Shown here: piece by piece, positions 6,918 to 13,671 of the stretch
Layout: each line of letters opens with the position of its first letter
Position numbering within the stretch: the stretch's first letter is position 1
Origin: an uncultured Rickettsiaceae bacterium
Lineage (GTDB): Bacteria; Pseudomonadota; Alphaproteobacteria; Rickettsiales; Rickettsiaceae
Direction of reading: 5' to 3'
Assembly (NCBI GenBank): GCA_905479885.1
Contig: CAJQOE010000003.1
Span: 1-22,743, forward strand
Length of the DNA stretch: 22,743 nucleotides
The notes under the pieces: model-generated
Databases searched by the model: none
What the model saw: only the letters and a program-made list of their open reading frames with translations
What the model was told of the DNA's origin: nothing
Program-made: the position numbers and the translations under genes

Positions 6918-7596
6918 CTCTACCACCAAAGCTCCTTTTTCGTTGTGAATAATCTGCTAAAGCTGCTTTCAACTCATCTTCATTAAAATCAGGCCAAAGT
7001 ACATCTGTAAAATATAATTCTGCATAGGCAGTCTGCCATAATAAAAAATTACTTATTCTATGTACACCACTTGGGCGAATAAGTAAATCTACATCTGGCA
7101 TGTCTGGATCATACAGAAACTTTTGGAAGCTTTCTTCGGTTACTGTTTTTATCCCAGAATCAATGGCCCGTTGGCAAGCATTAACGATTTCGTTTCTGCC
7201 GCCATAGCTAAATGCTATAGTAACCGTCATCTTAGAATGTTCTTTGGTAGACTCCATCGCATGGTGAATTTTTTTCTGCAAACTAGGTGATAATTTGCTT
7301 AAATCCCCAATTACATTTAATTTTATCTGGTACTCATGCAGGGTTTTGAGTTCATTTTTTACGTAATGGCCCAATAAATCAATTAATATAGATACTTCAT
7401 TTGCAGGTCTTTGCCAATTTTCCGATGAAAATGTATATAAAGTAAGATATTTAATGCCCAGCTTGGAAGCATAAGGTAATAAAAGCTTAGCTGTTGTTGC
7501 ACCTTGTTTGTGACCTTGCGCTTTAGTTTTATTATGTTTATTTGCCCAGCGTGCATTGCCGTCCATTATTATTGCTAGGTGATCTAATTTAGACAT
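6910..7596 (-). CDS. uppS: Undecaprenyl diphosphate synthase
   Basis: UppS adds isopentenyl units in cis to farnesyl diphosphate to make the C55 lipid carrier for peptidoglycan and O-antigen. The 228-residue product shows the cis-prenyltransferase motifs: IIMDGNARWA (Asp12 is the diphosphate-binding aspartate), TLYTFSSENWQRP, FSYGGRNEIV, and the C-terminal RPSGVHRISNFLLWQ followed by YAELYFTDVLWPDF. Two positions differ from the usual pattern: MDGNA where MDGNG is normal, and RPSGVHR where RTxGEHR is normal, so a conserved glutamate is valine. The final acidic YAEL is kept. Both ends overlap neighbours (sensor kinase stop by 8 bases, cdsA start), implying translational coupling. Confidence 0.95.
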   Translation of the reverse strand: MSKLDHLAIIMDGNARWANKHNKTKAQGHKQGATTAKLLLPYASKLGIKYLTLYTFSSENWQRPANEVSILIDLLGHYVKNELKTLHEYQIKLNVIGDLSKLSPSLQKKIHHAMESTKEHSKMTVTIAFSYGGRNEIVNACQRAIDSGIKTVTEESFQKFLYDPDMPDVDLLIRPSGVHRISNFLLWQTAYAELYFTDVLWPDFNEDELKAALADYSQRKRSFGGRDE

Positions 7597-8914
7597 TATT
7601 ATTCTTTATTGTTATTGGTAGTTGAATTCTTACAAGTAGTCCTTTTAATTTTTTACTATCATCTAAACTTATACTTCCATAGTGGCCATTTATGATTTCT
7701 TTGGTTATAGCAAGCCCAAGGCCAACACTGGCAAAATGATCTAAAGATCTAGATTTATCCGCTCTATAGAAGGGTTTGAAAACTAACTTCCTATCCTTTG
7801 GTTCAATTCCAGACCCATTATCTTCTACGGTAAGAAAGGCATTAGATTTTTCAGAGTATACAGAAATTATTACTTTTGTAGAATATTTTAATGAGTTACT
7901 GATGAGGTTGGCAATGGCTCGCTCAAATGAATGTGGTTTTATTTGAATAAATATAGGATTTTTATCAGTTTGAGTTTTGATATTATTGTCATGCCACTTG
8001 TTAGTTATATAATTTTTTATCCAGTCATTTAAATTAAGTGTTTGAAACTCTTCTCCGCCTTCACCGCGTGCAAAATCTAAATAAGACAACATCATATGTT
8101 GCATACTTTCAATATCGTATTGTAATTCTTCTTTTTCTTCTGAGTCATCCATTAGCTCTACTTGTAATTTCATACGCGTCAGAGGTGTTTTTAAGTCATG
8201 TGAAATCATTGCAAGCATTTGTGTGCGTTTTGTGACCTGCCTTTCAATACGATCCCTCATTTTTAAGAAAGCCAATCCTGCTCTGCGAATTTCTTTAGAT
8301 CCGGATGGTTTATATAGTGAGGTTTTATCACCACGTCCATATTTTTCAGCAGCATTAGTAAGTTCAATAATGGATTTAATTTGGTTTTTTGAAAAAATCA
8401 AAGAAACAGTGAGTAATAAAATAGTTAGAAAAAAAATCCATAACACGAAGATATATGTAGTAGGATTAAGCAAGGATTTGTAGGGAAGGCGAATTTGTAA
8501 TATGCCATTATCGCTTTGTAGGTATAATTTTACTCTACCATCTTTATCAAAAACAACAATTCCTTCTTGATCTATCTCTTGCTTTAGAGCTTTTTTAAAA
8601 ATTTCAAATTCTTCAATGCGCTTTTCATGAGCTTTGGGCAAGGCAGCATTTGGTATAAAAAGATATTCTAGATTTAGATAGCTTCTTTTTTTGTAAGGTG
8701 GAGTTGTGTATTGCTTTGTACTCAGCAATGAAGAAATTTCTGTAGCAATAAGTTCACTAGTATGTTGAGACACATTATACCAGTGTCGTTGATAAAATAA
8801 ATGCACAGCTAATAATTGTCCAACCAAAGTTGGTACAATAATTATCAACATAAATCGCGTAAGTAAACTTTTCGGAAAAATTTTACGCTTAAGAGAATTA
8901 GGTATAGAGAACAT
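7589..8914 (-). CDS. EnvZ-type membrane sensor histidine kinase
   Basis: This is the kinase partner of the response regulator directly upstream. The 441-residue protein has a membrane helix at about 20-40, a periplasmic loop of about 110 residues, and a second helix at about 153-176. A HAMP segment follows (about 176-230), then the dimerisation domain with the phospho-accepting His239 in MISHDLKTPLTRM. The ATPase domain carries the N box NLISNSLKYS (336-345), G1 DNGSGI (365-370), F box FKPFYR and G2 SVGLGLAI (396-403). This layout matches EnvZ, although the periplasmic loop gives no clue to the signal. It overlaps the regulator by 17 bases and uppS by 8, so the sensor is built into the envelope operon. 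Confidence 0.9.
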   Translation of the reverse strand: MFSIPNSLKRKIFPKSLLTRFMLIIIVPTLVGQLLAVHLFYQRHWYNVSQHTSELIATEISSLLSTKQYTTPPYKKRSYLNLEYLFIPNAALPKAHEKRIEEFEIFKKALKQEIDQEGIVVFDKDGRVKLYLQSDNGILQIRLPYKSLLNPTTYIFVLWIFFLTILLLTVSLIFSKNQIKSIIELTNAAEKYGRGDKTSLYKPSGSKEIRRAGLAFLKMRDRIERQVTKRTQMLAMISHDLKTPLTRMKLQVELMDDSEEKEELQYDIESMQHMMLSYLDFARGEGGEEFQTLNLNDWIKNYITNKWHDNNIKTQTDKNPIFIQIKPHSFERAIANLISNSLKYSTKVIISVYSEKSNAFLTVEDNGSGIEPKDRKLVFKPFYRADKSRSLDHFASVGLGLAITKEIINGHYGSISLDDSKKLKGLLVRIQLPITIKNNNV

Positions 8915-9566
8915 ATCCTTGGTTTCTTATGGTTTTTAAGAATTTAGGAACTTTCGGGTCGGCTTCGATTTTATTTCTTAACCTTACTATTTGTACATCA
9001 ACAGAACGAGGGTTTAAGCCTCCCATTTTTTTTGATAAATCATCGCGCGTTATTACTTGATTGTTGGAATCTAGCAAGGCGTCAAGCAATCGTTCTTCTG
9101 AAGCGCTGAGCTTTATATGCACATTGTTTTGCATAAATTCTTTAGTTATAAGGTTATAATAATTATTACCAAAACGGATTAATTTCTGTTCTTTTTTATG
9201 TAAGCTATGCGCGTTTATTAGATTATTAATTCGTAGTAGCAGCTCACGCGGTTCAAAAGGCTTTGTCACGTAATCATTAGCGCCAGCTTCTAGCCCTTTA
9301 ATTCTATCTTCTGGTTCGGACAAGGCTGTTAACATCACAACAGGCATAATGCTGCCACTGGCTTTAATTTTTGCAGCAAATTCTAGGCCAGTTATCTCTG
9401 GCATCATCACATCTAAGATAATTAAATCATAGGTAAAATTAGATAGTAGGTTTATTGCCTCTGATGTGGATGTACTAGTTGATACTAAATAGTCATTTTG
9501 AGAAAGAAATTTCTTTAAAAGCTTTAGTATTCTGTTATCATCGTCTACTATTAAAATATGATTCAT
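8898..9566 (-). CDS. OmpR-family response regulator
   Basis: The 222-residue protein has an N-terminal receiver domain (about 1-120) with the acidic pair in IVDDD (8-10), phospho-acceptor Asp52 in LIILDVMMP, Thr80 and Lys102 in YVTKPF. The C-terminal winged-helix DNA-binding domain (about 130-222) ends with RSVDVQIVRLRNKIE and KTIRNQGYVLY, typical of OmpR/PhoB regulators. The kinase gene overlaps it downstream. It is the first gene of the minus-strand run and faces ilvE across a 103-base divergent region that contains a symmetric dyad (9597-9612), a possible site of self-control. Which genes it controls cannot be read from the sequence. Confidence 0.92.
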   Translation of the reverse strand: MNHILIVDDDNRILKLLKKFLSQNDYLVSTSTSTSEAINLLSNFTYDLIILDVMMPEITGLEFAAKIKASGSIMPVVMLTALSEPEDRIKGLEAGANDYVTKPFEPRELLLRINNLINAHSLHKKEQKLIRFGNNYYNLITKEFMQNNVHIKLSASEERLLDALLDSNNQVITRDDLSKKMGGLNPRSVDVQIVRLRNKIEADPKVPKFLKTIRNQGYVLYT

Positions 9567-9596
9567 TGAGTACTTATTTTTAATATTTATGATATT

Positions 9597-9612
9597 TTGA
9601 GTATAATCTCAA
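9597..9612. promoter_or_regulatory. Dyad TTGAG-TATAAT-CTCAA in the divergent intergenic region
   Basis: TTGAG (9597-9601) and CTCAA (9608-9612) are inverted around a perfect TATAAT. On the minus strand the same bases read TTGAGATTATACTCAA, placing a TTGAGA hexamer and a TATACT hexamer upstream of the response regulator gene. The site adjoins the -35 of the ilvE promoter. A regulator bound here could affect both directions; that is inference. Confidence 0.4.
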
Positions 9613-9642
9613 TTGACAGTATAGGCTAGTTCTTTGTTTATA
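9613..9642 (+). promoter_or_regulatory. Candidate sigma-70 promoter of the ilvE-dapA-smpB operon
   Basis: A perfect TTGACA at 9613-9618 is followed after 18 bases by TTTATA at 9637-9642, 27 bases before the ATG of ilvE at 9670. A TATAAG at 9639-9644 is an overlapping alternative with 20-base spacing. Confidence 0.55.
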
Positions 9643-9669
9643 AGAAATTTATTTTTTGAGTGAGTAAAA

Positions 9670-10545
9670 ATGGAGTGGAATGCATCTGCAAAATTGTCAG
9701 AATTTATTTGGATAAATGGTAAAGTTATTCCTTGGGATGAAGCGTATATTCACGTTTTAACGCATAGTTTGCATTATTCTGGGGCAGTGTTTGAAGGAGA
9801 AAGAGCTTATAATGGAAAGATTTTTAAGTTGACTGAGCATACAAACCGCCTCTTAAAATCAGCTGCATCTATGCAGTTATCTATAAAGTATTCTTTAGAA
9901 GAAATAAAAGCAGCGACTAAAGCGATTTTACAAAAAAACAATTTACAAAATGCATATATCAGGCCCTTGATATGGCGAGGAGCGGAATCTTTAGGTGCGT
10001 ATAATCCAGTTTTGACAACGAATTTATTGATCTTTGCTACGGAATCAAATCCTGAGTTTCGTAATGGGTTAAGATTATGGGTGAGCCCTTGGCGTAAAAT
10101 TGCAGAAAATGCTATTCCTGTGCAAGCTAAGTCTTCTACGCATTATGCAATGTTGTCTATATCGCAACAATTAGCTCAAGATGCTGGCTATGATGATGCA
10201 CTATTACTCGACCAATTTGACGATATTGCTGAATGCACTACAACAAATATTTTCTTCGGCAGAGAAGGGGAGTTAGTCACTCCTGTAGCTGATCGTTTTT
10301 TAAATGGACTCACTAGACAGACTGTAATTGAATTAGCGCGTAATATGGGAATAAGAGTACGTGAGGAACGTCTTTTATTGGAAGATATAAAGAAATATGA
10401 TACATGTTTTGTAACGGGTACTTCTGCAGAAATAAGGGGTGTTTCATCGATACATACTGGCGAACAGACTATGAAGTTTGCTAACGATAAAATCGTGACT
10501 ACATTGCAGCATGAATATGCAAAAATTGTTGGGAAAATATTGTGA
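9670..10545 (+). CDS. ilvE: Class IV (branched-chain type) aminotransferase
   Basis: This is a fold-type IV PLP aminotransferase, the group that includes IlvE, D-amino-acid transaminase and aminodeoxychorismate lyase. The 291-residue length fits IlvE. Features are HYSGAVFEGERAY near residue 35-47, where IlvE has HYGxxVFEGxR, the Schiff-base lysine Lys154 in VQAKSSTHYAML, then YDDALLLD, and the AECTTTNIFF cofactor-binding stretch with Glu188. The LNGLTRQTVIELAR segment is also typical. IlvE interconverts branched-chain amino acids and their keto acids. No other branched-chain synthesis genes are present here, so the substrate is uncertain, and a D-amino-acid role is an alternative. Its stop overlaps the GTG of dapA (GTGA), implying coupled translation. 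Confidence 0.85.
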   Translation: MEWNASAKLSEFIWINGKVIPWDEAYIHVLTHSLHYSGAVFEGERAYNGKIFKLTEHTNRLLKSAASMQLSIKYSLEEIKAATKAILQKNNLQNAYIRPLIWRGAESLGAYNPVLTTNLLIFATESNPEFRNGLRLWVSPWRKIAENAIPVQAKSSTHYAMLSISQQLAQDAGYDDALLLDQFDDIAECTTTNIFFGREGELVTPVADRFLNGLTRQTVIELARNMGIRVREERLLLEDIKKYDTCFVTGTSAEIRGVSSIHTGEQTMKFANDKIVTTLQHEYAKIVGKIL

Positions 10546-11426
10546 TATTTAAGGGCGTTTTTACAGCATTAATAACTCCATTCAAGGATGATAAGCTTGA
10601 TTATTATGCGCTGAATAATTTATTAGATAAGCAAATAGCAGCTGGCGTAGATGGAATAATAGTCGGTGGATCTACCGGCGAAGGCAGTAGTTTGTCAGAA
10701 GAGGAGCATTGCGAATTAATTGCAGCAGCAGTAAAGCATTCAAAGAAGCGCATGCCTATCATTGCTGGGGTTAATGCTGTTAGTACGCGTGAGGCAACAC
10801 AAAAAGTTACTAAATTATGTCAACTTGGTGTTGATGGATTAATGTGTACAGCGCCACATTATATACGTCCTGAGCAATCTGGACTTGTAGCGCATTATAA
10901 GGCGATTAGTGCAGCGAGCAGTGTGCCGATAATGCTTTATATCCACCCAGTGAGGACGGCTTGTGATTTTTCGGATGAGACTTTGCTAGAAATTGCGCAA
11001 TTTCGACATATATCTTCTATTAAAGATGCTACAAATGATTTAGAAAAACCATTGCGTGTTTTGCCTAAAGTTACAAACCTTACTATGCTTACAGGAAATG
11101 ATCCAAATGCTTTAGCGTATAATGCAAATGGTGGAGCAGGATGTGTTTCTGTAATTGCTAATATTGTGCCCAAACTGTGTAAAAAAATTGATAATTTTTG
11201 GCGTAGTGGTGAAATTATATCAGCCTTAGAATTACAGCAAAAATTATCACCGCTTTTTGATTCTATTTTTATGGAGAGCAATCCTATAGGCATCAAATAC
11301 GCGGTATCAAAGATGAATTTATGTAGCAACGAGATTCGTCTCCCTCTTACTGAAGCTAAAGAAAACAGTGTTGATGCTATTGATGTAGCTTTAAAAGATT
11401 TAATTATCATGGAAAATAATGTCTGA
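10542..11426 (+). CDS. dapA: 4-hydroxy-tetrahydrodipicolinate synthase
   Basis: DapA condenses pyruvate with aspartate semialdehyde, the first step of the pathway to diaminopimelate and lysine. The 294-residue product aligns by position with the E. coli enzyme: Schiff-base Lys161 in SSIKDAT, Tyr133 in MLYIHP, Arg138, and Tyr107 in TAPHYI. The proton-relay threonine 44 is serine here (GGSTGEGSS instead of GTTGES), and the usual YNxPxRTG is YIHPVRTA. The gene starts at GTG 10542 inside the ilvE stop. It overlaps smpB by 8 bases. Diaminopimelate supply points to peptidoglycan synthesis. The substitutions are mild and the enzyme probably works, perhaps with changed kinetics. Confidence 0.93.
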   Translation: MIFKGVFTALITPFKDDKLDYYALNNLLDKQIAAGVDGIIVGGSTGEGSSLSEEEHCELIAAAVKHSKKRMPIIAGVNAVSTREATQKVTKLCQLGVDGLMCTAPHYIRPEQSGLVAHYKAISAASSVPIMLYIHPVRTACDFSDETLLEIAQFRHISSIKDATNDLEKPLRVLPKVTNLTMLTGNDPNALAYNANGGAGCVSVIANIVPKLCKKIDNFWRSGEIISALELQQKLSPLFDSIFMESNPIGIKYAVSKMNLCSNEIRLPLTEAKENSVDAIDVALKDLIIMENNV

Positions 11427-11880
11427 ATATAAAAAAGTAATTGCACAAAATAAACGTGCATTATTTGAATATTTTATTGAAGAAAAAATAGAAGTTGGAA
11501 TAGTGCTAACTGGTAGCGAAGTAAAATCTATCCGAGCAGGGCAGGTGGCTCTTGCAGACTCGCACGCAGCAGCTGATAATGGTGAATTATTTTTATATAA
11601 TTGCCATATTGCTGAGTATGAAAAAGCCAATCGTTTTAATCATGCCACTCGGCGTCCTCGAAAACTATTGTTGCACAAGAGAGAGTTACAGAAAATATTT
11701 GGAAAAATTAAATTAAAGGGTTACACTCTAATGGCACTTTCAATGTATTTTAATAAAAAAAATATGATTAAAGTAGAGCTCGGTTTATCTAAAGGTAAAA
11801 AACAACACGATAAAAGACAAACCATGAAAGAAAACGATTGGAAGCGTGAACAAGATCGTCTAAAGAGAGATAAAGGCTAA
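11419..11880 (+). CDS. smpB: SsrA-binding protein SmpB
   Basis: SmpB binds tmRNA and guides it to ribosomes stalled on broken mRNAs, starting trans-translation. The 153-residue product has the standard length and landmarks: an N-terminal NKRALFEYFIEE, GIVLTGSEVKSIRAG, FLYNCHIAEYEKANRFNH, RPRKLLLHKRE, and the basic C-terminal tail with GLSKGKKQHDKRQTMKEND that reaches into the decoding centre. The start overlaps dapA by 8 bases and its stop shares one base with the next start. The tmRNA gene itself was not seen in this window. Confidence 0.97.
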   Translation: MSEYKKVIAQNKRALFEYFIEEKIEVGIVLTGSEVKSIRAGQVALADSHAAADNGELFLYNCHIAEYEKANRFNHATRRPRKLLLHKRELQKIFGKIKLKGYTLMALSMYFNKKNMIKVELGLSKGKKQHDKRQTMKENDWKREQDRLKRDKG

Positions 11881-12800
11881 TGAACATTACTCCAGATTAT
11901 TTAATAGAAAGAAAAAGAAGCAAAATGCAAATTGCCAAATGGAAGATTTTTGCATTATTGCTTATAATAGCATTGCTTGCTATGTTGACTAATCGTTGGT
12001 CATCTGGCGATATCAGTCAAGGTTCATTTGTGGCAAGTAAAGACCATATTGCTAGCATTAGAGTTAATGATATTATTTTCGATGATTTAAATCGCGTGCG
12101 AAAAATTTCTGCTATATCAAAAAATGATGCGATAAAGGCAGTTATAGTACATATAAATTCGCAAGGAGGAAGCGTTGTTGGTTCTGAAATGCTGTATAAT
12201 TCATTGCTAAAGCTGTCAAAAGAAAAGCCTGTTGTTGTTGTTATGGAATCAGTGGCAGCATCTGGTGGATACTTGGCATCACTTGGAGCAGACTACATCA
12301 TAGCGCATAATGGAACAATTACCGGCTCCATCGGAGTGATAATGCAGTCAGCTGAAATTACAGACTTTGCTGATAAGGTTGGTATTACATTTAATAATTT
12401 TAAGTCAGATGCATTGAAAGCCTCTCCAAATCTATTTGAAAAACTAACCCCGGAAGCTAAGCAGGCAACAATGGATAGTATCTATGAAGTTTATGATTAT
12501 TTTATAGAGTTGGTTGCTATTAGAAGAAATTTAGACTTAGATTATGTAAAAAAATTAGCTGATGGCCGTATTTATTCTGGGCGTCAAGCCCTTGATTTAA
12601 AGCTAGTTGATGCAATAGGTGATGAAGATAGCGCAATAGAATGGTTGCGGGCTCAAAAGGGCATATCACCGGACTTAGAAGTGTTGGATGTACGTTTAAG
12701 CCCAAAAGATAAATTTTTAGATATTTTAATGGAAGATTTTAAAACCAGCATTTCTAGTGTATTTGCATCTAGTTTTAAAGGTTTAAAATCAATTATTTAA
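11880..12800 (+). CDS. sppA: Signal peptide peptidase SppA-type serine protease (S49 family)
   Basis: S49 proteases degrade leftover signal peptides and some membrane proteins. The 306-residue product has a cytoplasmic basic N-terminus, a membrane helix at about 20-37, and a periplasmic protease domain. The catalytic serine is Ser128 in SVAASGGYLAS. The general-base lysine is Lys180 in SDALKASPN. Their spacing of 52 residues equals that of the Ser147-Lys199 dyad of Bacillus subtilis SppA. GTITGSIGVIMQ and the ADGRIYSGRQALDLKLVD segment are further family marks. It is the short, single-domain form. The ATG shares one base with the smpB stop (TAATG), so the two are probably translated together. 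Confidence 0.93.
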   Translation: MNITPDYLIERKRSKMQIAKWKIFALLLIIALLAMLTNRWSSGDISQGSFVASKDHIASIRVNDIIFDDLNRVRKISAISKNDAIKAVIVHINSQGGSVVGSEMLYNSLLKLSKEKPVVVVMESVAASGGYLASLGADYIIAHNGTITGSIGVIMQSAEITDFADKVGITFNNFKSDALKASPNLFEKLTPEAKQATMDSIYEVYDYFIELVAIRRNLDLDYVKKLADGRIYSGRQALDLKLVDAIGDEDSAIEWLRAQKGISPDLEVLDVRLSPKDKFLDILMEDFKTSISSVFASSFKGLKSII

Positions 12801-12812
12801 ATAATAAATACT

Positions 12813-13064
12813 ATGGCTACAAAAAGAGATTTAGTTGAAAGTTTATCAAAAAAACTAGGATATCTTAATTTAGAAGATGCAAAATGTGCTGTTGATTGTG
12901 TTTTAAATTATATAAAAGACGAACTAGCAAAAGGTAATAGAGTGGAAATCCGCGGCTTTGGCAGCATGTCTGTTCGTAAAAGGAAATATGCTTCTAGAGA
13001 TGAACATTATAATACGGTGTATTATCGTATGTCTAAAAATGTACAAAATATTTTAAATAAATAA
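12813..13064 (+). CDS. Divergent IHF/HU-family DNA-binding protein
   Basis: HU and IHF are small dimeric proteins that bend DNA. The 83-residue product begins like the family (MATKRDLVESLSKKLGYLN) with the helical dimer core and the NRVEIRGFGSMSVRKRKY strand that is diagnostic. The flexible DNA-binding arm is different: the usual RNPKTG tip with its intercalating proline is absent, replaced by SRDEHYNTVYYRMSKNV. As I recall, Rickettsia carry a similar 'YNTVYYRMPKN' form, so this is probably a lineage-specific IHF-beta-like protein and not a broken HU. DNA bending may be weaker or altered. The gene lies 12 bases after sppA with no clear Shine-Dalgarno site. Confidence 0.8.
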   Translation: MATKRDLVESLSKKLGYLNLEDAKCAVDCVLNYIKDELAKGNRVEIRGFGSMSVRKRKYASRDEHYNTVYYRMSKNVQNILNK

Positions 13065-13121
13065 AAAAATAAATCAATAATGTCACTTTGCTATATATAA
13101 AAAAAAATTAAATAATAGCTC

Positions 13122-13174
13122 TTGACTCTAACGTCGCGTTATGTATTACCTTGTATAATATGGGGTAATACATA
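13122..13174 (+). promoter_or_regulatory. MerR promoter with two nested dyads
   Basis: TTGACT (13122-13127) is followed by the dyad TAACG-TCG-CGTTA (13129-13141), typical of MerR-family operators. A second, exact 11-bp inverted repeat, TATGTATTACC (13140-13150) and GGTAATACATA (13164-13174), brackets a perfect TATAAT (13154-13159) and runs into the start codon. TTGACT and TATAAT are 26 bases apart, too far for a normal promoter; TATTAC (13144-13149) at 16 bases is an alternative -10. Confidence 0.55.
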
Positions 13175-13620
13175 TGGCAAATTGGTATATAAAAGAGTTT
13201 GGAAAATTGACTGGTGTTTCGGTGCGTACGCTGCATCATTACGATCAAATTGGTTTATTAAAACCATCTGTTCGTCAAACAAATGGTTATCGTTTGTATT
13301 CTGAAGAAGATCTATTAAAACAACAACAAATCGTCGCTTTAAAGTCATTTGGCTTTGAATTAGCGCAGATTCAGAAGTTATTATATGGTGATGTTGACAT
13401 TATGTTACACCTGAAGAAGCAGCTTAGATTTTTAGAAGCGGAAATAAACAATTTATCTCATGCTAGCAGGGTATTAAAACAGGTAATAACTGAATGTTTT
13501 AATAATCAATCACAAAAGTGGGAAATTATTATAAGTTCATCCAAAATGTGCAGTAAAATTGAACAGCAAAATAACTCATCAAGGGTAACCAAATACTCGA
13601 ATTTGTCCGACACGCATTAG
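13174..13620 (+). CDS. MerR-family transcriptional regulator
   Basis: MerR proteins bind as dimers between the -35 and -10 of over-long promoters and twist the DNA to activate them. The 148-residue product has the N-terminal winged helix: YIKEFGKLTGVSVRTLHHYD, QIGLLKPS, NGYRLYSEEDL, and the LKSFGFELAQIQKLL helix, most like the TipA-type MerR group. A coiled-coil dimerisation helix follows (about 75-115). The remaining tail of about 35 residues is polar and unrecognised, with no metal-binding cysteine pattern and no fused drug-binding domain, so the signal is unknown. It is monocistronic, ending 51 bases from the convergent tolB. Its own upstream region carries a MerR-type operator, suggesting self-control. 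Confidence 0.88.
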   Translation: MANWYIKEFGKLTGVSVRTLHHYDQIGLLKPSVRQTNGYRLYSEEDLLKQQQIVALKSFGFELAQIQKLLYGDVDIMLHLKKQLRFLEAEINNLSHASRVLKQVITECFNNQSQKWEIIISSSKMCSKIEQQNNSSRVTKYSNLSDTH

Positions 13621-13671
13621 TAATCCGAATATATCTTAAATTAATGAAATACAGCAATGCTTGTTGTTACT

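Noticed and set aside
10937..11630. Minus-strand open frames opposite dapA and smpB
   Set aside because: They are antisense to two well-recognised genes and show no motifs.
13122..13304. Short plus-strand open frame overlapping the merR promoter and start
   Set aside because: It covers the operator region and the merR frame in another phase, with no family resemblance.
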